Shown here in pieces: positions 1 through 4,998 of a stretch of 5,771 nt of DNA. The stretch covers positions 1 through 5,771 of the forward strand of contig JAJRCS010000026.1 of assembly GCA_028678815.1 (NCBI GenBank), written 5' to 3'. Below the pieces are notes generated by a model. That model was given only the letters and a program-made list of their open reading frames with translations. It was not told where the DNA came from and searched no databases. The DNA comes from Methanomicrobiales archaeon (GTDB lineage: Archaea > Halobacteriota > Methanomicrobia > Methanomicrobiales > JACTUA01). The number at the start of each line of letters is the position of its first letter. The stretch's first letter is position 1. Both the position numbers and the translations under genes were made by a program.

Positions 1-34
1 TCAGGGAGATCCGCACCTCGACATCGAAGTTCAT
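1..34 (-). CDS. purS: PurS subunit of FGAM synthase, N-terminal fragment (cut by window edge)
   Basis: Only the first 11 codons are present, reading MNFDVEVRISL from an ATG at 34-32. This matches the usual beginning of PurS, a small (about 80 residue) subunit of phosphoribosylformylglycinamidine synthase that works with PurQ and PurL in purine synthesis. The ATG overlaps the purC TGA as ATGA, and a GGAGG Shine-Dalgarno sequence lies at 44-48 inside the purC 3' end, 9 bases from the start. The purC-purS order is common in archaea. The identification rests on a short stretch plus context, so it is probable and not certain. The rest of the gene lies beyond the left edge. Confidence 0.75.
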   Translation of the reverse strand, partial: MNFDVEVRISL

Positions 35-795
35 TCCTGGCCCCCTCCCGAGAAGACCGTCTTCTCCGCCTCGAACCGGTGGAGGGCCCCCGGCGTGATC
101 CGCTCGGCGACGGCTGCGTAGGTGGTCCGGACGTCCCCCTTGTCGAACCGGTACACGTCCTTGTCCAGGGAGTCCCGGGTCTTTCCGTCCCAGAGGCGCA
201 TGGAGTCCATGGAGAGCTCGTCCCCCACGAGGATCTCACTCCTGTACCTCCCGAACTCCATCTTGAAGTCCACGAGGCTGATGGAGAGGCCGGCGAGGTA
301 CGTCCTGAGGAGGTCGTTCACCTTCAGGGCCATCTTGCGCATGGTGAGGAGCTCCTCCCTCGTGACGAGGCCGAGGGCGAAGATGATGTCATCGTTGATC
401 ATCGGGTCGTGCCGGGCATCATCCTTGTAATCGATGACCATCACCGTGGGCTTCAGGACCTGCCCCTCCGTGAAGGGGTACTTCTTCACGATGGAACCGG
501 CGGCGATGTTCCGGACGATGATCTCGAGGGGGATCATCGAGAGCCTCCGGACGAGCATCGTCCGGCGGTCGAGCATGTGGATGTAGTGGGTCTTCACCCC
601 GTGGATCTCCAGGTACTCGAAGAAGAAGGACGAAACCGCGGCATTGTACACGCCCTTGTCCTCGAGGACGGCCGACTTCTCGCCGTCGAAGGCCGTGATG
701 TCGTCACGGAACTCCACCGAGACCTCTTCCGGGTTGTCGGTGAGGTACACCGACTTGGCCTTTCCCCTGTAGAGCAGCGGGCCGCCCTTCTTCAC
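31..795 (-). CDS. purC: Phosphoribosylaminoimidazole-succinocarboxamide (SAICAR) synthase
   Basis: This cytoplasmic enzyme joins CAIR and aspartate with ATP to give SAICAR, a step in IMP synthesis. The 254-residue length is normal for a single-domain PurC. An N-terminal nucleotide-binding part carries RGKAKSVY (residues 10-17) and FRDDITAFDGEKSA (29-42). The first family signature, MIPLEIIVRNIAAGS, is at 87-101 and the second, LVDFKMEFG, at 174-182. GDELSMDSMRLWD (191-203) and DKDVYRFDKGD (211-221) are also typical. The start is GTG at 795-793; it overlaps the cofG stop as GTGA and is preceded by a GGGGGGAG Shine-Dalgarno at 801-808 with 5-base spacing. The gene sits between cofG and purS with overlaps at both ends, so it is probably co-transcribed and translationally coupled. 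No key residue appears to be missing. Confidence 0.97.
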   Translation of the reverse strand: MKKGGPLLYRGKAKSVYLTDNPEEVSVEFRDDITAFDGEKSAVLEDKGVYNAAVSSFFFEYLEIHGVKTHYIHMLDRRTMLVRRLSMIPLEIIVRNIAAGSIVKKYPFTEGQVLKPTVMVIDYKDDARHDPMINDDIIFALGLVTREELLTMRKMALKVNDLLRTYLAGLSISLVDFKMEFGRYRSEILVGDELSMDSMRLWDGKTRDSLDKDVYRFDKGDVRTTYAAVAERITPGALHRFEAEKTVFSGGGQE

Positions 796-1772
796 CGGTT
801 CTCCCCCCTGATCTGTTGCTCAAGGCGTCTGATAAGCCCTTCTATGGAGGGGTGGTACCACCCCTTCCTGATGAACTGCGGGTAGATGCAGAGCCGCTCC
901 CGGAGCTCCATTCCCCCGGCGATCTTTCTCAGCCCCTCCACCGCCGGCCACGGGTGCTCCGGGTTGATGTAGTCGGGGGTCACCGGCGAAACCCCGCCGA
1001 GGTCGTCCACCCCGCAGGGGATGAGGGCGGCCGCGTCGGCGAGGTTCGGCGGTATCTGGACCGCGACATCCGGCGGGAGGATGTCCCGGGCGAGGCAGAT
1101 CGTGACGCAGATCTCCTCGGTGGAGACCCCGGGTGACCGTGCCATGGGGGTCCCCTCCTTCGGGCAGAAGTTCTGGACGATCACCTCCTGGATGTGGCCG
1201 AACCTCCGGTGGAGGTCGGCGATCACCATGAGGGACTCCTCCCGGTCCTCCATGGTCTCCCCGATCCCGAGGAGGATGCCCGTGGTGAAGGGGATGCGGA
1301 GCTTCCCCGCGTCCTCCATCATCCGGATCCGCTCCTCCGGCCTCTTCCCCGGGGAGTGCCGGTGGGCCGGCACCTCGGCCGTCGTCTCGAGCATGAGCCC
1401 CAGGGAGGCGTTCACCTCCCGGAGCCGTTCCATCTCCCCGTACGAGAGGACGCCCGCGTTCGTGTGGGGGAGGAGCCCCGTGCCGATGGCCTGGCTGCAC
1501 ATCCCGTAACAGTACTCGAGGATGCTCCCGTACCCGAGGGCGGCGAGCATCCCCGTGAACCCGGGCTCGAGCTCCGGCCGCTCGCCGAAGGTGAAGAGGG
1601 CCTCGGTGCAGCCCGAGGCGGCCCCGTGCCGGAGGATCCCCGAGACACCGGCGGGGGTGAGGATGCACCCCTCCTGCACCGGCGTCCGGAACACGCAGTA
1701 GTCGCACCGGTTCCGGCAGACCGTGGTGAGGGGAATGAAGACGTTCCGCGAGAAGGTGATGACCCGGCCCAT
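792..1772 (-). CDS. cofG: FO synthase subunit 1 (radical SAM, 7,8-didemethyl-8-hydroxy-5-deazariboflavin synthase)
   Basis: CofG works with CofH to build FO, the deazaflavin chromophore of F420, from tyrosine and 5-amino-6-ribitylaminouracil. The 326-residue protein starts with ITFSRNVFIPLTTVC, followed by the radical SAM cluster C19-x3-C23-x2-C26, which binds a 4Fe-4S cluster. Other CofG-typical blocks are LPHTNAG (101-107), TTGILLGIGE (163-172), VQNFCPKEGTPM (199-210) and DDLGGVSPVTPDYINPE (256-272). The last distinguishes CofG from CofH and other radical SAM enzymes. It is unfused, as in archaea, and cofH is not in the window. The ATG at 1772-1770 is the only reasonable start because an in-frame TAG lies just two codons upstream. 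There is no strong Shine-Dalgarno (only GGGAAG about 10 bases upstream). It is the first gene of the cofG-purC-purS operon. Confidence 0.96.
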   Translation of the reverse strand: MGRVITFSRNVFIPLTTVCRNRCDYCVFRTPVQEGCILTPAGVSGILRHGAASGCTEALFTFGERPELEPGFTGMLAALGYGSILEYCYGMCSQAIGTGLLPHTNAGVLSYGEMERLREVNASLGLMLETTAEVPAHRHSPGKRPEERIRMMEDAGKLRIPFTTGILLGIGETMEDREESLMVIADLHRRFGHIQEVIVQNFCPKEGTPMARSPGVSTEEICVTICLARDILPPDVAVQIPPNLADAAALIPCGVDDLGGVSPVTPDYINPEHPWPAVEGLRKIAGGMELRERLCIYPQFIRKGWYHPSIEGLIRRLEQQIRGENR

Positions 1773-1886
1773 AGTCTAGTACTTCCCGTTCCGGTTCATC
1801 AAGCTGGCAGACGGGAGACGGGATCCGGGGCACGGTGTGGTTTGGCGGGTACCTGCCGGCCCATGGACCTCCGGGACCTTCGCCGC

Positions 1887-1933
1887 CCTGATCTCAGGGA
1901 CTATTTAAAGTCCGGTGCCGATACCTGATCAGG
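1887..1933. promoter_or_regulatory. Pair of related palindromes flanking the TATA box (candidate operators)
   Basis: CCTGATCTCAGG at 1887-1898 is an inverted repeat with a 2-base centre. CCTGATCAGG at 1924-1933 is a perfect 10-base palindrome. They share the CCTGATC half and the AGG end. Their centres are 36 bases apart. The first abuts the upstream side of the TATA box, where TFB would bind, and the second covers the expected transcription start. This is where archaeal repressors commonly bind, so a dimeric regulator is plausible. No regulator gene is in the window, and the function is inferred from position and symmetry only. Confidence 0.4.
1901..1910. promoter_or_regulatory. Archaeal TATA-like box, possibly bidirectional
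   Basis: The plus strand reads CTATTTAAAG and the minus strand CTTTAAATAG, both resembling archaeal TATA boxes. It is a conspicuous AT-rich island in a GC-rich spacer. On the plus strand a purine-rich GGGA just upstream could serve as the BRE. A start of transcription about 25 bases downstream would fall near 1931, giving the lipoprotein gene a leader of about 25 bases. The box is enclosed by a 5-base inverted repeat, GGACT (1898-1902) and AGTCC (1909-1913), so it could also drive cofG on the minus strand. The plus-strand role is the better supported; no expression data are available. Confidence 0.6.
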
Positions 1934-1955
1934 CAATTCCGGGGGGCCGAGGAAT

Positions 1956-2753
1956 CTGACCGCACGGACTGCAGTTCTCCTCTTCATCCTTGTCGTATCC
2001 GGCCTGGTCTTCGCCGGCTGTCTCGTACCCGTACCGGTCCTGGTCGGGCAACCCGTGCCCACCACCACCCCGGCCGGGCAGGAGAGCGTCACCCCGGCAG
2101 AGACCCCCGCGGAGACCTGGGCGACCCCCCCTCTCCCGACGGAGACCCCGGCGACCTCCGCGGCCACCCCTGCCGGGACGAGGACCCCGACGCCTGCGCC
2201 CACCCCGTCCTTTGAGGACGCCCTCGCCTGTGGAACGCCCTATGCCTATGCCGATAACCGGGATTTCCACGCCCTCTCGGTCTACGTCGGCGAATGCCAG
2301 ATGAAGACCGGGTTCTACTATACCCCCGGGGGAGCCGGGAACCCGGTGGCGAGGTGGGAGGCCGCTCCCGGGAGCAAGTTCCTCCTGGTCGGGGTGGACT
2401 TCTACATGACCGGCATCCGGAAGGAGGGGAAGTCCTCGCGCTTCATGACCCCCCTCGCGACCTCCTTCGAGCTCGTGAAGGGCACCTCCTCCTTCGGGGT
2501 GCTGAACGCCACCGGGATACCGGACATGACGGACTACTACATCCGGGACGTGGGGAGCATGTACCGGGACCGGCTCATCACCAAGGACGACGAGGGATCG
2601 GGCGTCCTCATCTACGAGGTACCGGGATCCTTCAACCCCAACGGCTCCTACATCACCTTCTGCCCGAGGAACCTCGACTCCTGGACGGGGTACTACCGTT
2701 CACCCGATGACTGGGACTGCGAGAAAAACCTCGTCATCTGGCAGCTCCGGTGA
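1956..2753 (+). CDS. Secreted lipoprotein with Thr/Pro linker and DUF4352-like C-terminal domain
   Basis: The specific function is unknown. Reading from a CTG at 1956, the product has 265 residues. It starts with a textbook lipoprotein signal (TARTAVLLFILVVSGLVFAGC) whose lipobox Cys is residue 22 (codon 2019-2021), so it should be anchored outside the cell membrane. A Thr/Pro/Ala-rich linker follows (about 34-85), likely extended and possibly glycosylated. The folded domain (about 92-265) has the pattern of DUF4352-type immunoglobulin-like domains: GSKFLLVGVDFYMTG, a SFELVKG strand, then GSGVLIYEVPGSF. Four further cysteines (92, 114, 236, 255) could form two disulfides. The first ATG/GTG/TTG in frame is GTG 2055, which lies after the lipobox; the frame is open from 1929, just after a TGA. 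CTG 1956, preceded by GAGG at 1949-1952 with only 3-base spacing, is the best start seen, though a sequencing error is possible. It sits between cofG and cofC without an obvious link to F420 synthesis. Confidence 0.8.
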   Translation: MTARTAVLLFILVVSGLVFAGCLVPVPVLVGQPVPTTTPAGQESVTPAETPAETWATPPLPTETPATSAATPAGTRTPTPAPTPSFEDALACGTPYAYADNRDFHALSVYVGECQMKTGFYYTPGGAGNPVARWEAAPGSKFLLVGVDFYMTGIRKEGKSSRFMTPLATSFELVKGTSSFGVLNATGIPDMTDYYIRDVGSMYRDRLITKDDEGSGVLIYEVPGSFNPNGSYITFCPRNLDSWTGYYRSPDDWDCEKNLVIWQLR

Positions 2754-2821
2754 GCCGGCCCCTTCCTGCCCGTCCCCCTATCGCAGGGTTTTTCTCATCC
2801 TCACCCCCACCCCTTTCTCGC
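2754..2821 (+). terminator. Intergenic spacer with T-run; possible terminator of the lipoprotein gene or weak cofC promoter
   Basis: The 68 bases between the lipoprotein stop and the cofC ATG are pyrimidine-rich. A run of five T's at 2789-2793, within GGGTTTTTCTC, could act as an archaeal U-tract terminator, though it is short and has no clear hairpin. The same T-run lies about 29-33 bases upstream of the cofC ATG, so it could also be a poor TATA-like element for a leaderless cofC mRNA. The sequence does not decide between these. Confidence 0.25.
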
Positions 2822-3475
2822 ATGTCCGTCCGTGCCATCATCCCCTTCAAGCCGAAGAACCCGAAGACCCGGCTCTCCGGGGTGATGAGCCTCGCCGAGC
2901 GGGAGGCCCTTGCCGAGGCCATGCTCAGCGACGTGATGGACGCCGTGGTGGAGGGGGGGTGCACCCCGGTCATCCTCTCCACCGCCCCCTACACGCTCAC
3001 CGGCGTGGAGACCATCGTCCACCCCGGGGGGCTGAACGAGGCCTTGAACGAGCTCCTCCCGAAGGCAGAGGGCCCGACCCTCATCATCATGTCCGACCTG
3101 CCCCTCGCCACCCAGGCGAACATCGAGGAGCTCATCGGCACCACGGCACGGATGGCCATGGTCCCGGGCCGGGGCGGGGGGACGAACGCCATCTTTCTCA
3201 AGGACCCTGCCCGGTTCCACACCGACTTCTATGGCGCGAGCTTCCTGAAGCACCTCGAGATCGCCGCGGAGGCGAACCTCCCGTGCGAGATCATCGACTC
3301 CTTCCGGCTCCACGATGATGTCGACGAGGTGTGGGATCTCGTGGAGGTCCTCACCCTGGGGAGCGGGAGCACGAGGCGGTACCTGGAGCGCCTAGGATTC
3401 GTCCTTTCTACCGAGGGCGGACGGGTCGGCGTGAAGCGCAACCCCCATGAACAGGCACTCCTCGGCGGCGATTGA
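2822..3475 (+). CDS. cofC: 2-phospho-L-lactate (or PEP) guanylyltransferase
   Basis: CofC couples a nucleotide triphosphate to 2-phospholactate, or phosphoenolpyruvate in some lineages, giving the activated donor that CofD joins to FO in F420 synthesis. The 217-residue protein opens with the nucleotidyltransferase fold, RAIIPFKPKNPKTRLS at 4-19. It continues with SDLPLAT (91-97), whose Asp is the expected metal ligand, PGRGGGTNAIFLK (115-127) and HTDFYGASFLKH (133-144), all characteristic of CofC. I chose ATG 2822 because the conserved N-terminus begins three residues later. The frame stays open back to GTG 2750, which overlaps the upstream TGA, but that 24-residue extension is Pro/Ser-rich and unlike the family. 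No Shine-Dalgarno precedes ATG 2822; the leader is C/T-rich, so the mRNA may be leaderless. Its last 27 codons and stop overlap cofE on the opposite strand. The substrate (phospholactate or PEP) cannot be told from sequence here. Confidence 0.94.
   Translation: MSVRAIIPFKPKNPKTRLSGVMSLAEREALAEAMLSDVMDAVVEGGCTPVILSTAPYTLTGVETIVHPGGLNEALNELLPKAEGPTLIIMSDLPLATQANIEELIGTTARMAMVPGRGGGTNAIFLKDPARFHTDFYGASFLKHLEIAAEANLPCEIIDSFRLHDDVDEVWDLVEVLTLGSGSTRRYLERLGFVLSTEGGRVGVKRNPHEQALLGGD
3392..3475. other. In-register antisense overlap of cofC and cofE 3' ends
   Basis: The two genes converge and share 84 bases. cofC residues 191-217 plus its TGA are encoded opposite cofE residues 240-266 plus its TAG. 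Codon boundaries coincide, so each codon is the exact reverse complement of a codon in the other gene: the cofC stop TGA faces Ser240 of CofE (TCA) and the cofE stop TAG faces Leu191 of CofC (CTA). There is no intergenic space for terminators, so transcripts of the two operons probably overlap. Confidence 0.9.
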
Positions 3476-4192
3476 GGGCACCCCGACCTCGTCCACCATG
3501 GGGAGGCCGAGACCCCGGACGATGGCGCAGGGGATGGACTCGTCAGCCTCCCCCATGACGAGGACCGCGGCCGAGGCGATGTTATCGGCGACGGCCCGCT
3601 GGGTCACCTCGAGCCGGTGGCCGTAGAGGTCCTTCCGCCCCCGCTCGTCTATCACGGCCCGGATCCCCGCGCACCCGATGGCCACCGAGGAGCAGCCGAG
3701 GCGCATGGCATGGGTCCGGCTGTCGGCGATGATCACCGCCACCTCCCTGCCAGTCCGCTCCCGGACGGCCTTCCGGATCCGGACGGCGCTCGCATCGGGA
3801 TCCCGGGGCAGGGGGAGGGCGGTCCCCGGCGGGGTGTTGGAGAGGTCCACCCCCGCGTTCGGGAGGAGGGTCCCCTTCTGGAGGGTGAGGAGGAAGCCCG
3901 CAACGCCGCCCACCACCGCGTCGCTCTCCCCGAGGACCACCTCGGCGAGCCGGGGGTCCATCCCGTACCGCGCCGCGAGCTCCCGGGCCCGGTCCGAGGG
4001 GACCACCCGGTCCAGGGGTACCGCCCGCCCCTCGGCCGTCGCCACGGGCGACTCGGCGATGACCAGGATGTCCCCGTCGGCGAACCCGCCCGCGGGGCTC
4101 TCCCCCGCCGCCCGGACAAGGATGGCGGGGAGGTCGTCCCCCGCCCGGATGAGGGGGGTCTTCACGCCGATAACGCGGAAGCCGGTGTTCAT
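3392..4192 (-). CDS. cofE: Coenzyme F420-0:L-glutamate ligase
   Basis: CofE uses GTP and a divalent metal to add L-glutamates to F420-0, giving F420-1 and F420-2. The 266-residue protein shows the family blocks GVKTPLIRAGDDL (9-21), ADGDILVIAESPVATAEGR (38-56), NAGVDLSN (112-119), GRKDLYGHRLEVT (185-197), VADNIASAA (201-209) and MGEADESIPCAIVRGLG (213-229). Where, from memory, the characterised Archaeoglobus enzyme has a DTNGR segment, this protein has DSRTHAMRLG (157-166): the Asp is kept, Thr is Ser, and the Gly-Arg is lost. The start ATG (4192-4190) overlaps the folP-like stop as ATGA and has a strong GGAGGTG Shine-Dalgarno at 4201-4207 with 8-base spacing. The tail past about residue 253 (HADPSALGRKDES) looks like a non-conserved extension lying antisense to cofC. 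It is the last gene of the folD-folP-cofE operon. Confidence 0.93.
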   Translation of the reverse strand: MNTGFRVIGVKTPLIRAGDDLPAILVRAAGESPAGGFADGDILVIAESPVATAEGRAVPLDRVVPSDRARELAARYGMDPRLAEVVLGESDAVVGGVAGFLLTLQKGTLLPNAGVDLSNTPPGTALPLPRDPDASAVRIRKAVRERTGREVAVIIADSRTHAMRLGCSSVAIGCAGIRAVIDERGRKDLYGHRLEVTQRAVADNIASAAVLVMGEADESIPCAIVRGLGLPMVDEVGVPSIAAEECLFMGVALHADPSALGRKDES

Positions 4193-4998
4193 CCCCGCTG
4201 CACCTCCGCGAGGACCGCGAGGACGTCCCTCGTCTCCCGGACGTCATGGGCCCGGACCACCGAGGCCCCGGCCCGGGCGAGGAGGAGGGCGACGGCGAGG
4301 GACCCGGCGAGCCGCCCCTCCGGGCCCCGGCCGAGGAGCTCCCCGAGGAAGGTCTTCCGGGAGACCGCGGCGAGGAGCGGCCGGCCGAAGGCCCGGAACT
4401 CCCCGAAGTGCCGGACCAGGTCCCAGTCGTCCCGGGCCGTCCGGCCCGGCACCCACCGGCCGATGCCCGGGTCGAGGATGTACTCCCGGATCCCGTGCTT
4501 CCTGCACCGCTCCTCCACGAGCCGGAGGGTCTCCAGGGTTGCGGGGAACCCGGCGGCATCCCCGGGGACCGAGCGGGATGCCATGAGGATGGCCGGGAGG
4601 CCGGAGTCCCGGACCAGCTCCGCGAACCGGGGGTTGGAGAGGCCGCCGATGTCGTTCACGGCATGGACCTCGTACCTGAGGCAGGCCGCGAGGACCTCCG
4701 GCTCCCTCGTGTCCACGGAGACCGTGACGCCGCTCCCGTCGAGGGCGGCGAGGGCCGCGGCCATCCGCTCCCGCTCGGCCGACGGGGAGAGGGGCGGGGA
4801 CCCGGGGCCGGTTGCCCGCGCCCCCACGTCCACCAGGTCAGCCCCGTCGGCGACCATGGCGAGGGCCTTCTCCCTCACCCCCTCCGGCCGGACATAGGAA
4901 CCCTGGTAGAAGGACTCGGGGCTGCAGTTGATCACCCCCATTATCCGGACGGGCGAGCCCTCCCCGATGGAAAGGCCATGGATCACGCAGGCCTGCAT
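4189..4998 (-). CDS. folP: Dihydropteroate synthase-like pterin-binding enzyme
   Basis: Family members condense hydroxymethyl-dihydropterin diphosphate with an arylamine: p-aminobenzoate for folate, or ribofuranosylaminobenzene phosphate in methanopterin synthesis. The 269-residue TIM-barrel protein has [11 protein letters not shown] (20-30; canonical MGVLNVTPDSF), [10 protein letters not shown] (57-66), SVDT (94-97), VNDIGGL (114-120), LDPGIG (175-180), SRKTFLG (213-219) and RAHDV (249-253). The pterin-site and diphosphate residues D96, N115, D176, K215, R249 and H251 are present. The second loop departs from the usual DIGGESTRPG: the Glu and the Arg are gone, so the arylamine partner may differ. 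ATG 4998 is chosen because GGGAG lies 5 bases upstream (5004-5008). An in-frame GTG at 4986 overlapping the folD stop as GTGA is an alternative. The gene overlaps folD by 16 bases and cofE by 4. An open frame continues upstream of 4998, but it is only folD read out of frame. Confidence 0.88.
   Translation of the reverse strand: MQACVIHGLSIGEGSPVRIMGVINCSPESFYQGSYVRPEGVREKALAMVADGADLVDVGARATGPGSPPLSPSAERERMAAALAALDGSGVTVSVDTREPEVLAACLRYEVHAVNDIGGLSNPRFAELVRDSGLPAILMASRSVPGDAAGFPATLETLRLVEERCRKHGIREYILDPGIGRWVPGRTARDDWDLVRHFGEFRAFGRPLLAAVSRKTFLGELLGRGPEGRLAGSLAVALLLARAGASVVRAHDVRETRDVLAVLAEVQRG

Larger units (their letters stand above)
1773..1955. promoter_or_regulatory. Divergent intergenic region between cofG and the lipoprotein gene
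   Basis: This 183-base stretch separates the start of cofG (minus) from the start of the lipoprotein gene (plus) and must hold both promoters. It contains the TATA-like box and the two palindromes listed separately, a GGCGGGTACCTGCC imperfect palindrome at 1844-1857, and two tandem GACGGGA copies at 1810-1823. No TATA-like element is seen 20-35 bases upstream of the cofG ATG. cofG may therefore have a leader of roughly 100 bases from the shared box, or use a weak promoter. Only a 21-codon ORF (1863-1928, plus) lies here, and it crosses the TATA box, so I do not call it a gene. Confidence 0.7.

Noticed and set aside
1844..1857. Imperfect palindrome GGCGGGTACCTGCC and tandem GACGGGA repeats (1810-1823) near cofG
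   Set aside because: Short, GC-rich and imperfect. Such patterns are expected by chance in this composition, and their positions do not match a promoter element.
1863..1928. Small 21-codon ORF (ATG 1863 to TGA 1926) upstream of the lipoprotein gene
   Set aside because: It spans the TATA-like box and would start before the predicted transcription start. There is no Shine-Dalgarno. It is in the lipoprotein frame, but the TGA separates them, so it does not supply the missing start.
2055..2210. Repeated Thr/Pro codons as a possible DNA repeat or CRISPR-like array
   Set aside because: The repetition is at the amino-acid level (TPAET, PTETPAT) with irregular DNA units. It is a protein linker, without regular spacers.
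2750..2821. N-terminal extension of cofC from GTG 2750, overlapping the lipoprotein stop as GTGA
   Set aside because: The 24 added residues are Pro/Ser-rich and not like the family, whose conserved sequence begins right after the ATG at 2822. No Shine-Dalgarno supports the GTG.
3617..4897. Long plus-strand open frames opposite cofE, folP and folD (also 4246-5697)
   Set aside because: They lie antisense to well-supported genes, have low-complexity Arg/Pro/Gly/Ala composition and no recognisable motif. In high-GC DNA stop codons are rare in such shadow frames.
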